From NCBI RefSeq assembly GCF_037152535.1, contig NZ_JBBCMA010000001.1:1426001-1490000 (forward strand): a DNA stretch of 64,000 nucleotides, read 5' to 3'. The notes beneath the pieces were generated by a model that was not told where the DNA came from, searched no databases, and saw only the letters and a list, made by a program, of their open reading frames with translations. Shown piece after piece: positions 1 to 8,487 of the stretch. Origin of the DNA: Leclercia sp. AS011 (lineage in GTDB: Bacteria; Pseudomonadota; Gammaproteobacteria; Enterobacterales; Enterobacteriaceae). Made by a program: the position numbers and the translations under genes. Positions within the stretch are counted from its first letter, which is position 1. Each line of letters starts with the position of its first letter.

Positions 1-1016
1 TGATCCCGTTCCTCGGCAACCCTGTGCTGCAGGCGATCTTTATCTGGATGAGCAAGGTCGGCTCCTTTGCCTTTAGCTTCCTGCCGGTGATGTTCTGTAT
101 CGCCATCCCGCTGGGGCTGGCCCGCGAAAACAAAGGCGTGGCGGCGTTTGCCGGTTTCGTTGGCTACGCGGTGATGAACCTGGCGGTTAACTTCTGGCTG
201 ACCGCGAAAGGCATTCTGCCCACCACCGATGCGGCGGTGCTGAAAGCCAACAACATCCAGAGCGTGATCGGGATTCAGTCTATCGATACCGGGATCCTGG
301 GCGCAGTGATTGCCGGGGTGATCATCTGGATGCTGCACGAGCGTTTCCACAATATTCGCCTGCCGGACGCGCTGGCCTTCTTCGGCGGCACGCGCTTTGT
401 GCCGATTGTTACTCTGGTGGTGATGGGTCTGTTTGGCCTGGTGATCCCGCTGATCTGGCCGGTCTTCGCCATGGGCATTACCGGCATTGGCCGGATCATT
501 AACAGTGCCGGTGATTTTGGCCCGATGATTTTCGGTACCGGCGAACGTCTGCTGCTGCCGTTTGGCCTCCAGCATATTCTGGTGGCGCTGATCCGCTTCA
601 CCGAAGCGGGCGGCACCATGGAGGTGTGCGGGCACGACGTGAGCGGCGCGCTGACCATCTTCCAGGCGCAGCTGAGCTGCCCGACCACCCACGGCTTCTC
701 CGAGAGCGCCACCCGCTTCCTCTCTCAGGGTAAAATGCCGGCCTTCCTCGGCGGCCTGCCGGGAGCCGCGCTGGCGATGTACCACTGCGCCCGTCCGGAA
801 AACCGTCATAAGATTAAAGGCCTGCTGATCTCCGGCGTCATTGCCTGCGTGGTGGGCGGCACCACCGAACCGATCGAGTTCCTGTTCCTGTTCGTCGCCC
901 CGGTGCTGTACCTCATTCACGCCGTGCTGACCGGGCTGGGCTTCACCGTGATGGCGGTGCTGGGCGTGACCATCGGGAACACTAAAGTAAATTGGCCCTC
1001 ATTGAACGGGGGATAA
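1..1016 (+). pseudogene. malX: malX 5' portion, PTS maltose/glucose IIC domain, interrupted by prophage
   Basis: The window opens inside malX (reading frame from base 3). The protein matches the membrane IIC part of the glucose-type PTS permease MalX, including the family motif GTTEP at about 867-881 and many hydrophobic segments. The E. coli protein is about 530 residues; roughly 50 N-terminal residues lie left of the window. Host coding sequence stops at the codons for I-G-N at 972-980. The frame then runs about 12 codons into phage DNA and stops at 1016. The lost C-terminal IIB domain and last membrane segments are at 36512-36982. The truncated protein should not phosphorylate sugar because it lacks the IIB cysteine. 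Precise excision of the prophage would restore the gene. Confidence 0.95.
971..990. other. attL, left prophage junction in malX
   Basis: Host sequence ATCGGG-AA at 972-979 is followed by phage sequence CACTAAAG. At the right end, phage sequence TTAAGTG-AA is followed by host sequence TACCGACGG (36508-36525). Joining the host halves gives ATCGGGAATACCGACGG, which restores malX codons I-G-N-T-D-G as in E. coli MalX. Joining the phage halves gives AGTG-AA-CACT, a perfect inverted repeat around AA. This fits the 2-bp crossover used by large serine recombinases. The exact dinucleotide is inferred. Confidence 0.8.
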
Positions 1017-1057
1017 CAATTTAATCCCCTGAATCTTAATTTAATCAAGGGGTTAAC

Positions 1058-1711
1058 ATGAACACTGTCACTCTCAGCAACGGCAAAACCTACCGCAAAA
1101 CCTCCGCTAACATCTACGAAGTTAAAACTATCCGTGTTCACGCTGAAACTGGTTTAGCGATTTGGGCGCGTGTTACCTCTGAAAAAATCAAAGCAGAACT
1201 CGAAACTGTTTTAGCTATAGAAGCTGTTGAAATCGATAAAGCGTTTGTTGCTTTCTGGCGTGAGTGCGAAACCACTGATGTGCTTAAAGCCGCTACTTTA
1301 TACGCACAGATTCTTGATGAAGCGACCGCTATCAACAACGAAATTGATTCGATTGTTTCTTACGCTGGCAACACCTCCCCTGTTCAGATCGACGGTGATA
1401 TTAACTGGATTTTCGATGCCGCTGTTTCTGTGTGGCACCGTCATCAGGGAATTGAAATCGTTCACACGGTAGAAACGGTTGTAACCACTACCACAACCAC
1501 TATTACCGAGATCAAGCCTGTAATCGCTTCTACTAACGATTACGACAACCTGGTTAAAACGGTTGAGGAATCCACTCACCAGAACAAGGTAAAGCTGTTC
1601 TGTGAGGTTACAGGCCAATCCTCCGAAATGGCTGAACTGATGCTTTCCCGTTCTGATGGGTTCCTTCTGGGGGCAATCAAAAGCTTTCAGGGGGTGCGGG
1701 ATGCAGGCTAA
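1058..1711 (+). CDS. Hypothetical phage protein, 217 aa
   Basis: First gene inside attL. I do not recognise the family. The protein is soluble, with no signal peptide or membrane segment, and has a run of threonines near residues 144-150 flanked by valines. The start at 1058 follows AAGGGG (1048-1053). That site can pair imperfectly with ATCCCCT at about 1022-1028, so the leader may partly hide its own ribosome binding site. The 3' end overlaps a 30-codon frame starting at 1701. Its position between attL and the integrase suggests an early or lysogeny-related role; this is inference from place only. Confidence 0.6.
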   Translation: MNTVTLSNGKTYRKTSANIYEVKTIRVHAETGLAIWARVTSEKIKAELETVLAIEAVEIDKAFVAFWRECETTDVLKAATLYAQILDEATAINNEIDSIVSYAGNTSPVQIDGDINWIFDAAVSVWHRHQGIEIVHTVETVVTTTTTTITEIKPVIASTNDYDNLVKTVEESTHQNKVKLFCEVTGQSSEMAELMLSRSDGFLLGAIKSFQGVRDAG

Positions 1712-1793
1712 ACGACGGGCGGTGATGGTTCCCCGTTACCAACTGATTCTTCTGGTACTCCTGATTCTGATGGCCTGCACCGATCTGGTGTAA
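1701..1793 (+). CDS. Possible 30-aa membrane or lipopeptide
   Basis: A short frame starts with ATG at 1701, 11 bases before the end of the preceding gene, and ends with TAA at 1791-1793. It has a basic N-terminus (MQAKRRAV), then a hydrophobic run of about ten residues (LILLVLLILM), then A-C-T-D-L-V. The LMAC sequence resembles a lipobox, which would leave a mature lipopeptide of only five residues, recalling colicin lysis peptides. Overlap with the upstream gene suggests translational coupling. No homologue is known to me and expression is unproven. Confidence 0.35.
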   Translation: MQAKRRAVMVPRYQLILLVLLILMACTDLV

Positions 1794-1918
1794 ACAAAAG
1801 CTGTTGAAGTACGTAAATAATTAATGGTCAAACTCATTAAACAGAATAATAACCAAACTCGATATCTCTAGCGCCGTTTTAATAACATGCACGGCAAAAT
1901 TACATAAGGTACATTAAA

Positions 1919-2275
1919 GTGAATAAATTCAAATTATCCATTCTGTTGGCGGCTGTTGTTTTGTCTGGTTGCGCTAATACAGGTAAACATTTTACTGGGA
2001 AAATGGAAGAAACTAGCGTTATCTGTACTGCTAAATTACCAACTAAAGCATTAGGTACAAGTGTTGATACTTATTACAACGCAAAAATTAAACGTGTTCG
2101 TGTTGACCACAACGGGGTTATTTGGGTTCGTCCTAAATCAGATTTTACTTTGCACTGGCAGAGTGGATGGCAGAAAGCTGAAATCTTCCGTGATATTAAA
2201 TGTGACGGATTCGATTTTGAAAAAGAAACCCAATCAGCGATTAATAAAAATTGGGTTAATGGAGAGTGGAAGTAA
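1919..2275 (+). CDS. Phage-encoded lipoprotein, 118 aa
   Basis: GTG start at 1919 preceded by AAGG at 1907-1910. The protein begins with a classic lipoprotein signal: basic MNKFK, hydrophobic core, then LSGC as lipobox with the acylated cysteine at residue 18. The mature part of about 100 residues is basic and tryptophan-containing, with cysteines near residues 36 and 99 that could form a disulphide. I do not recognise the domain. Prophage lipoproteins often act in superinfection exclusion or alter the envelope; that role is only suggested here. It lies in an AT-rich block upstream of the integrase and is probably separately transcribed. Confidence 0.65.
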   Translation: MNKFKLSILLAAVVLSGCANTGKHFTGKMEETSVICTAKLPTKALGTSVDTYYNAKIKRVRVDHNGVIWVRPKSDFTLHWQSGWQKAEIFRDIKCDGFDFEKETQSAINKNWVNGEWK

Positions 2276-2315
2276 TTAAATCCGTTCACCCCTGATTGTT
2301 TTCAGAGAAAAAAAT

Positions 2316-3197
2316 ATGAAAATGAATAAACTGATGCAGAAAGCACTGAACGAAATTAACCAGAAATATGCTGTTCCTCTGGATAACCTCAATATCAACT
2401 TGACCAATCATGTACACCGCAAGCTGTTGAATCTGATCGGGTCTGTAGATAAAAACGCGGTAATGAGTACGCAAGAAATAGCGCAAATGGCTACCGAGTT
2501 TAATGAAGAAGGTAAATCTATCGGCGTGTTTACTATTAACCGTTCTGTTCATTCCATGATCAAAAACAATTACGGGATTGTTGTTGCCGAACTTGATGAA
2601 CTGTTATCAAAAGGTTATCAGCATACCTTACAGTATGCTGATAACATCTCGTTCACAATCGACACAAAATATAAACTTATTGAAGGTGTCGAGTTCTCGT
2701 ATAACTCACGTGGATTTATTACGTTTTACCTGGATCAGGTTCATACAATGTTCGTTATTACGAACTACTCCGACCGTGTGAAAATGGCAATCCTTCGAAC
2801 GTTCCAGATGGTGAAGGAGATCAACGAAGAGTATCAAGCGTTACTCCTAGAACATTCTAACCGGGTGATTGGTGCTTATCGGGTGTTCGCAGGTCATAAC
2901 GATTGGCTCCGGGTTAACGACCGTATGCGCCAGGCTATGAAGGTTTCGCGTAAAACTTTTGGTTCGGTGTTACTGGATATCGGAACGAGTCCAACATTGA
3001 AAGATTTCAAGTTTAACGAGAAAGTGATCGGGTCTACTCATGCACGAATGCTCCCGCAACACGCGAGTTATGGAAACGATGCAATGGTTTCGGTTGGTAT
3101 GAATCCTTATATTTCGATTGAATTGTTTAATGCATTACAGCGAAAATATCCAGAAGAAACCGTTGATATCGACGCGGGTGAATTGATCGGGATTTGA
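2316..3197 (+). CDS. Hypothetical phage protein, 293 aa
   Basis: ATG at 2316; the two methionines at residues 1 and 3 are both possible starts. The protein is soluble, with an alpha-helical N-terminal third (about 1-100), a beta-rich middle (about 105-150) and a helical region up to about 210. I do not recognise a family. It lies just upstream of the integrase, so a role in integration, excision control or replication could be imagined, but no motif supports one. The coding sequence contains a perfect 12-bp inverted repeat at 2614-2645, so the DNA may also serve as a binding site or RNA hairpin. Confidence 0.6.
   Translation: MKMNKLMQKALNEINQKYAVPLDNLNINLTNHVHRKLLNLIGSVDKNAVMSTQEIAQMATEFNEEGKSIGVFTINRSVHSMIKNNYGIVVAELDELLSKGYQHTLQYADNISFTIDTKYKLIEGVEFSYNSRGFITFYLDQVHTMFVITNYSDRVKMAILRTFQMVKEINEEYQALLLEHSNRVIGAYRVFAGHNDWLRVNDRMRQAMKVSRKTFGSVLLDIGTSPTLKDFKFNEKVIGSTHARMLPQHASYGNDAMVSVGMNPYISIELFNALQRKYPEETVDIDAGELIGI
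2614..2645. repeat. Perfect 12-bp inverted repeat inside a coding region
   Basis: GTTATCAGCATA at 2614-2625 is repeated as its exact reverse complement TATGCTGATAAC at 2634-2645, with the 8-base loop CCTTACAG. It lies in frame within the 293-aa gene. A perfect 12-bp stem is unlikely by chance in coding DNA and could be an operator, a recombination directionality site or an RNA hairpin. Confidence 0.8.
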
Positions 3198-3247
3198 TTA
3201 TCAGAGGGGTTAATGATAACCCCTTTTCTGATTCGGTAGGTTTAATT

Positions 3248-4954
3248 ATGCAAAAACCACGATTATATAGTTACGTCCGATTCAGTTCGGAACGGCAGGC
3301 AAAAGGGCAATCGGTTGAACGTCAGAAATCGAACATCGACCAGTTGGTTAAAAAGATAGCACTGGAACACAATCTTGAAATCTTCGAAGAATATCAAGAT
3401 TTCGGCGTATCAGCTTTCAAAGGGAAGAACGCAACCGAAGGGGCTTTATCCGAATTCATCCAGCATGTTGATTCTGGCAAAATTCCCCGTGGTTCGTACC
3501 TGTTGATCGAATCCTTAGACCGTTTCTCCCGTGCTAACGCAATGAGAGCGGTTAACATGTTCACTAGCCTGTTGCTCAAAGGAATCGTTGTTATCACTGG
3601 TATTGATAACCAGATCTACAAAGAATCCGATGTAAACAACGATACCCTGCAACAGTTGATGTTTTCGGTGATGCTGTTCAGCAGGGCAAACGAAGAATCA
3701 GCAACTAAATCACACCGAACTGTTGCTAGTGCGTTGAGCAAGATTAAACGCCACCAGCAGCGGCAACCAGGGGATCCGGTCGTAGCGATAAAGGAACTAG
3801 GTCAGGATAAATGGTGGATTGATTCGTCGTCTGGGTTCGTTAAACCTCACCCGGTTTACTACCCTATCGCGCAGAAGCTGATCGAACTGAAACAGAAAGG
3901 TTATTCGAACCGGTTGATCCTGGCTTACCTGCATGAAAATCACCCTGCCCCGAACGAAGGACGTTCACGCGGTAAGTGGAACATGCAACACGCATCAAGG
4001 ATCATCGAGCCAGCGATCCACGGCCAGAAGGTGATAAACGTTAATGGTGAAACGTTCACCCTTGATGACTACTACCCGGCTATTGTGACAAAGGACGAAT
4101 ACGAGCGGTTGAAGTTCCAGATCGGAAACAAGTCATTCGCCCCGCTCAGAGAGAAGAACCCAGAGATCCCTTTGTTATCGGGTATCGGGATTCTGTACTG
4201 CAAACATTGCGGTTGTCACATGTTCAAGCAGAAATCCACGTTGAAGAACCATCCTTATGCTTACAGGTACGTTTGTTCATCGAGGGATTCACACCGGGAT
4301 TGTAATAAATGGGGATTCAGGGCAAGTACCTTAGAAATCGCCCTGTTGCAGTTGTTAGCGGATCGGGTGTTCGTTGAATCCTCCCCGGTACAGTCAGGCG
4401 TTGAACACCTGATCGCTGAAATCGATGAACAGATCCAGAACTACATGGTTGCTATCGGTTCTGCGAAATCAGCCCAGATGATCAACAAGCTAACTGAAAC
4501 CATTGACCAACTGGAAACCCAGAAAGCTGATTACCTCAAACAGAAACAGATTCACGATGATCAAATGGTCAGAATGAACACCGCCGGATGGGATAGGTTC
4601 AAGAAGCTAGATATCAACGATACCCAGAACCCAGACCGATTAGAGATCCGGGCGAGTATCAAGACGGTAATCAAACGGATCGACTGTGCGAGAATAGATC
4701 CAGCGCACAACTATGTTTTCGTAACGTACCGGGATGAACGTACACAAAAGCTGGTTATCAAGAAAGATACCGCGTGGACTAAAGGCCGGGTGTACGTTGA
4801 TTCAACCACTGTGACCAACGAACAGTTGCTAGAGTCCGAAGGTTTAGTGATGCACTCTCATATCGAAATCATGATCGACCGTGAGAAGTTCCTCAAAGAA
4901 CACCAGGAACGAACCAAACACGAACCGACGATAATCGACAAGTTAACCGAATAA
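3248..4954 (+). CDS. Large serine recombinase (phage integrase), 568 aa
   Basis: Catalyses integration by site-specific recombination through a serine nucleophile. The N-terminal resolvase domain (about 1-150) opens with YSYVRFSSERQ; serine 13 is the likely nucleophile. The recombinase domain follows (about 190-300). A zinc ribbon begins at about residue 318 (C-K-H-C-G) with a second cysteine pair near 345-355. A long coiled coil follows (about 385-440), as in the large serine integrases of phiC31 or TP901-1 type. A longer frame is open from 3194, but the ATG at 3248 puts the family motif at the right distance from the N-terminus. A hairpin terminator follows directly. It accounts for the insertion in malX with a very short core. 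Confidence 0.95.
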   Translation: MQKPRLYSYVRFSSERQAKGQSVERQKSNIDQLVKKIALEHNLEIFEEYQDFGVSAFKGKNATEGALSEFIQHVDSGKIPRGSYLLIESLDRFSRANAMRAVNMFTSLLLKGIVVITGIDNQIYKESDVNNDTLQQLMFSVMLFSRANEESATKSHRTVASALSKIKRHQQRQPGDPVVAIKELGQDKWWIDSSSGFVKPHPVYYPIAQKLIELKQKGYSNRLILAYLHENHPAPNEGRSRGKWNMQHASRIIEPAIHGQKVINVNGETFTLDDYYPAIVTKDEYERLKFQIGNKSFAPLREKNPEIPLLSGIGILYCKHCGCHMFKQKSTLKNHPYAYRYVCSSRDSHRDCNKWGFRASTLEIALLQLLADRVFVESSPVQSGVEHLIAEIDEQIQNYMVAIGSAKSAQMINKLTETIDQLETQKADYLKQKQIHDDQMVRMNTAGWDRFKKLDINDTQNPDRLEIRASIKTVIKRIDCARIDPAHNYVFVTYRDERTQKLVIKKDTAWTKGRVYVDSTTVTNEQLLESEGLVMHSHIEIMIDREKFLKEHQERTKHEPTIIDKLTE

Positions 4955-4970
4955 CCGACCGACTAACCAG

Positions 4971-4996
4971 AAGCCTCCTAACGGGGGCTTTTTTAT
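4971..4996 (+). terminator. Rho-independent terminator after the integrase
   Basis: AAGCCTCC and GGGGGCTT pair across the loop TAAC and are followed by TTTTTTA. It lies 17 bases after the integrase stop. Confidence 0.8.
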
Positions 4997-5196
4997 TGGG
5001 TTAGATATAAAAGTAATCAACAAAGAATGAAGCCGTGTGAGCTAAATGATCTATATCAGCACCTCTCAGTAAAGGAGGTAAATTTTGTGTAGGAGATCTA
5101 AATCTATAGAGTGGGTGTTTGAATAGTATGTGATCACACTGTACAGTAAGATGATCTAAAGTCAGCGTTTATTGTTAACATCCTTAAGGCATAAAT

Positions 5197-6582
5197 ATGT
5201 TTAATTTAATCATGGGTGGTAGTCCTGATGTATTCGAATATTGGCCGATGTTTCAACATGATCGAGGAGAAGCTAATTTTTCAGTATCTAGAATGTTTGA
5301 AAATACGTCCGAGGAGATCAGACAAAAATTAACACCACTCAATGAGACAGCATTTTTAGTTTTAGAAGCATTACCAGTGCTATTCATGACTGAAAGCTAT
5401 AGCGAGTATATTAATGATGCATGGCATGAGTTTGTAGATGTTCGCGTTGGTAAAATATCAAATCTAAAAATATACAAAAAAGATATCCACTTCCATTATG
5501 AAATCACCCAGAAATATCCTAGACATGAAATACTTCATAAAAGTGAAGTTGAACATATATTGGAACTAGGAGGGTTTGGGCTTAACCGTACTCACTGGGG
5601 CGTAAAAGATAAAGACCTCGAAGAAACGATGAGGCGTATTGGTTTTCAGGCAGTCAACACTGTTGAGCTTTTGAAACCAGCGCTTCCAGATGAACAACAT
5701 AACTACAAAGAAATAAGTGATGTTCAAACATTTCTAAAATATGTACTTGAACAAGTCTCAAACGAAAATGAAGAGATATTTTACCGTGGGCATTCCGATG
5801 CATCATATGAACTCGCTCCATCTTTATTCAGGAAAACTAAAATAAATGGAGTTTATAAACATTTGAATAGTGAGGCTAGTTTAGTCAGAGAGGCATTAAC
5901 AGCGAGACCAAGTGAATTTAGTGATGATAGAACCATGTTAGACAAGTTGGTAAGAATGCAGCACTACGGCATTCCAACACGTTTATTGGATATTACTTCC
6001 AACCCACTGATCGCATTATACTTTGCTTGTAACAGCATCAAATATGATGAAAGCAAAAATGAAATTGATGGGCATGTTATTATATTCAAAACCAATAGAG
6101 AGAAAATTAAATATTTTGATTCTGACACTGTGAGTTGCATAGCAAATTTATCAATGCTTAGTGATAATCAGAAAAAGGAACTAGATTTTAAAATTAGTAC
6201 AGAAGAATTTAATAGAATAGATGCTTGTAAAAAACTCGTTCAACATATTAGAGGTGAAAAACCATATTTCGATAATGCCATAATCCCAACAGATCTTGAG
6301 AAAATAATTTTTGTTAAAGGTCGCGTTAGCAATGAGCGAATATCTTCACAATCAGGTGCCTTTTTGCTTTTCGGAAACGATGCTGTTTTCCCGGAAATGG
6401 TTTCAGATGAAATCTCAGAAGATACGCAAGAATTTAAAGTTGATAGATTTGTAATCAAAAATAAAGATGGGATTATGAAGGAACTTGCGAAGCTGAATAT
6501 TACTGATGCAACCGTTTATCAAGGTATGGAAAGAACAATGCAATTAATTGCAAATAAATATGAAGTTAAGGATCACGGGTAA
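5197..6582 (+). CDS. FRG-domain protein, probable prophage cargo, 461 aa
   Basis: The central domain carries the FRG-family signature: FYRGHSD at about residues 194-200 and QHYGIPTRLLDIT with NPLIALYFAC at about 253-278. The family is widespread but of unproven biochemistry and is often found in mobile elements and defence islands. The N-terminal 190 residues are not recognised. The gene stands alone between the integrase terminator (4971-4996) and its own terminator (6605-6632), with AAGG (5185-5188) before the ATG. It is more AT-rich than the phage structural genes and uses rare AGA and ATA codons, so it looks like a separately acquired moron. An anti-phage or stress function is inference. 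Confidence 0.8.
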   Translation: MFNLIMGGSPDVFEYWPMFQHDRGEANFSVSRMFENTSEEIRQKLTPLNETAFLVLEALPVLFMTESYSEYINDAWHEFVDVRVGKISNLKIYKKDIHFHYEITQKYPRHEILHKSEVEHILELGGFGLNRTHWGVKDKDLEETMRRIGFQAVNTVELLKPALPDEQHNYKEISDVQTFLKYVLEQVSNENEEIFYRGHSDASYELAPSLFRKTKINGVYKHLNSEASLVREALTARPSEFSDDRTMLDKLVRMQHYGIPTRLLDITSNPLIALYFACNSIKYDESKNEIDGHVIIFKTNREKIKYFDSDTVSCIANLSMLSDNQKKELDFKISTEEFNRIDACKKLVQHIRGEKPYFDNAIIPTDLEKIIFVKGRVSNERISSQSGAFLLFGNDAVFPEMVSDEISEDTQEFKVDRFVIKNKDGIMKELAKLNITDATVYQGMERTMQLIANKYEVKDHG

Positions 6583-6604
6583 AATTAAATCAATAGCTTA
6601 TGTA

Positions 6605-6632
6605 GAACCCCATGCAATCGGGGTTCTGTTTT
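6605..6632 (+). terminator. Terminator after the FRG gene
   Basis: GAACCCC (6605-6611) and GGGGTTC (6620-6626) form a perfect 7-bp stem with an 8-base loop, followed by TGTTTTC. Confidence 0.7.
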
Positions 6633-6879
6633 CAAAAAAAATATTTTTAGGTTCCTTCCGACCGATTGAAAACTGCGTAATTTCGAAACGGCGTTGTTTT
6701 TAACACGTATATCTTTTTAGAATGAGTCCTGTCCTATCGGTGAAACCTATCACCCGAATCAAAACTTCTTCGATAATATAACATCAGGTTTACATTTGTT
6801 TCGATTGTTCAGAATTCCCTCAAATATTTTCGTTATAAATAAACGTACAAAGTTACGTAAAATATAGAGAGAAAATTAC
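6633..6879 (+). promoter_or_regulatory. Leader of small terminase gene; possible cos region and operator
   Basis: This gap lies directly upstream of a Nu1-like terminase gene, where lambda-type phages keep cos. It contains the inverted repeat GGTGA-N6-TCACC at 6739-6754, an operator candidate. It also has a full TATAAATA at 6834-6841 and repeated TTACGT or AACGTA boxes between 6843 and 6883. The cohesive-end position cannot be read from an integrated prophage; the cos assignment is inference from gene order. Confidence 0.4.
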
Positions 6880-7557
6880 GTGGAATATACGACAAAATCC
6901 CAACTGGCGAAGCGGTACGGGTTCGACCTTAAGTCGGTAACGAACTGGATGGAACGAGGCGCTAACCAGTGCTGGTGTACAGACAAACGAAAGTTCCGTG
7001 AACCGGAAATTACTGAATGGGTTGTAAAGAACATCATCACCCCGTTACGCGAAGTCGATAACAAGGAACTGATGGATCTGGCGAAGCTACGCAGACTTAA
7101 CGCAGAAGCCCAAATTATGGAAATGAAAGCGCGGGAAACAGCCGGAACGTTAATCCCTGTTCAACTGGTCGAATCCAGCATTTCTAAATTTTCGAGTATG
7201 GTTCGTACCAGTATGCTCCAGATCCCTAATACGCAAACCCAACAACTGTTAGAAGCCGCTACCGATACCCGAACACTCAAGAAAGAATTAACCGAAATCA
7301 TTACTGAACGATTAACAGAAATCGGGCAGGCGATGAAAGAAGCCGAATTTTTGAATGATCCCCTAATTACTCAACATTCCGAGGATACCGAAGATGGACA
7401 TACCGACTTTACTACAAGTAATGAAAGCGCTAGTTCTGATATTAGTGATATCGATATCCTTAGTTCTGATGATGGACTTGATCCAGTGGATATTAACGAA
7501 GGTTCATTTGAAGATTCAGAAACAGATAACGAACAACCCGAATTTTTCAACGTATAA
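6880..7557 (+). CDS. Terminase small subunit (Nu1-like), 225 aa
   Basis: Recognises phage DNA for packaging and recruits the large subunit. The N-terminus carries a helix-turn-helix of winged Nu1 type (SQLAKRYGFDLKSVTNW, about residues 7-23). A helical segment (about 65-105) rich in K, R, E and A follows, as in phage DNA-packaging Nu1 proteins. The C-terminal 60 residues are a very acidic, serine-rich low-complexity tail. The start is GTG at 6880 after AGAGAG. Unusually, the large subunit lies 5.3 kb away (12886), separated by a leftward gene block. Stop codon and downstream bases form TATAAATA (7553-7560). Confidence 0.75.
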   Translation: MEYTTKSQLAKRYGFDLKSVTNWMERGANQCWCTDKRKFREPEITEWVVKNIITPLREVDNKELMDLAKLRRLNAEAQIMEMKARETAGTLIPVQLVESSISKFSSMVRTSMLQIPNTQTQQLLEAATDTRTLKKELTEIITERLTEIGQAMKEAEFLNDPLITQHSEDTEDGHTDFTTSNESASSDISDIDILSSDDGLDPVDINEGSFEDSETDNEQPEFFNV

Positions 7558-7560
7558 ATA
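7553..7560 (+). promoter_or_regulatory. TATAAATA late-promoter-like motif
   Basis: Exact match to the T4 late-promoter core, overlapping the TAA stop of the small terminase gene and lying 57 bases before the next start at 7618. It is one member of the set found in all late-cluster gaps. Confidence 0.5.
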
Positions 7561-7617
7561 GATGCATCAGGAAAACAATTTCCTTCCCTAATTTAATTTT
7601 ATCTCAGAGAGAAAACA

Positions 7618-7833
7618 ATGAATCAAGAAATCCAACAGCAGATCCAGCAGTACCAGGCAACTATCAACCAGATGGAACAGGACAACAATAACCTTGTTTC
7701 GATGCTTGCCCGTGCTAATGCAACCAAGCAGTATTATCTGAACCTGGCTAACCAGTACGCTGAACAGCTAAACCAGATGCAGGCGAAAGCCCCTGAACCC
7801 GAATTCGAAGAAGTAACCGAACCAGTTAAATAA
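7618..7833 (+). CDS. Small coiled-coil protein, 71 aa
   Basis: Glutamine- and asparagine-rich N-terminal two thirds with heptad-like spacing of I, M and L residues, then an acidic proline-rich tail (PEPEFEEVTEP). AGAGAG at 7608-7613 serves as ribosome binding site. A terminator at 7858-7887 ends the unit. I do not recognise the family. Its place after the small terminase suggests a packaging or scaffold accessory role, but that is positional inference only. Confidence 0.65.
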   Translation: MNQEIQQQIQQYQATINQMEQDNNNLVSMLARANATKQYYLNLANQYAEQLNQMQAKAPEPEFEEVTEPVK

Positions 7834-7857
7834 GAGCCTTAGACATCTCTTACCTTT

Positions 7858-7887
7858 AGCCCCTGCTTAACCGTAGGGGCTTTTTTA
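7858..7887 (+). terminator. Terminator between convergent gene blocks
   Basis: AGCCCCT (7858-7864) and AGGGGCT (7875-7881) with a 10-base loop, then TTTTTT. It separates the rightward unit ending at 7833 from the leftward genes ending at 7888. Confidence 0.85.
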
Positions 7888-8487
7888 TTACCATTGTACC
7901 TGATGAACGTTTTCATACTGGTTGCGTTGTTTGAGTTGGTTACGTTTCTTCTGTTCCCGTTCCTGAACCATGATCCGGGTGTTGTCTCCTTTTGAGATCC
8001 ACTGGCACGTTTCCGGGCTGTACCGTTTACGTTCTCCTGACAAGATATCTTTATCCAGAGAGATTTCTTTCTCAGTCATGAACCGTTCATAGCCGGGTAA
8101 TCTGATCACGTCGTTCGCGAAGTTGCTAAAGCAGTACCACGATGGATCCAGCTCAACGGTTGCATACGTTGGAAACTTTACCCGGTCGGTAAGTCTGATC
8201 AGCATGTTCCGCCATACATGGTACAGCTTCGCTCGTTCGTCTCCTTTGACCGTACACCCATCACCGATATAGCCAACTCCGCAAACGGTCTTTTTAAACT
8301 TATCCTTCACCTGTTTTGCTCTGATGTTGATCATCGTACAGAACGTGGTATACCCGGACTCACAGAAACGCACCAGAACCCGCTTGTTTGAGTTGTACTG
8401 GATAACCTCGATCATTCCATCGTTCACTTCAAAAAACGCGCCTACGAGCGATTCAGCGCGGTTCCGTTTGACATCTTCATTCGACAT
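7888..8487 (-). CDS. Two-domain phage protein (small beta-barrel plus C-terminal domain), 199 aa
   Basis: ATG at 8487 is preceded by AAGG at a normal distance; an upstream open frame to 8595 is read in the wrong frame for the neighbouring gene. Residues about 10-65 form a small beta-rich domain ending IRAKQVKDK. Residues about 68-180 contain CGVGYIGDG, a W-R-N-M-L segment and SPETCQW. This two-domain layout is common in phages of many hosts and is often annotated as an HNH- or AP2-associated protein of unknown function. The N-terminal domain resembles the whole of the neighbouring small protein (8477-8698). Last gene of the leftward block, overlapping its neighbour by 11 bases. Confidence 0.7.
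   Translation of the reverse strand: MSNEDVKRNRAESLVGAFFEVNDGMIEVIQYNSNKRVLVRFCESGYTTFCTMINIRAKQVKDKFKKTVCGVGYIGDGCTVKGDERAKLYHVWRNMLIRLTDRVKFPTYATVELDPSWYCFSNFANDVIRLPGYERFMTEKEISLDKDILSGERKRYSPETCQWISKGDNTRIMVQEREQKKRNQLKQRNQYENVHQVQW

Noticed and set aside
971..990. tRNA-type attachment site with long identity
   Set aside because: No tRNA lies at either junction and the shared core is only a few bases, as expected for a serine integrase rather than a tyrosine integrase.
5190..5197. CATAAATA at the FRG start as another late-type element
   Set aside because: It overlaps the start codon itself, so it could not place a start site upstream of the gene. I count it as chance.
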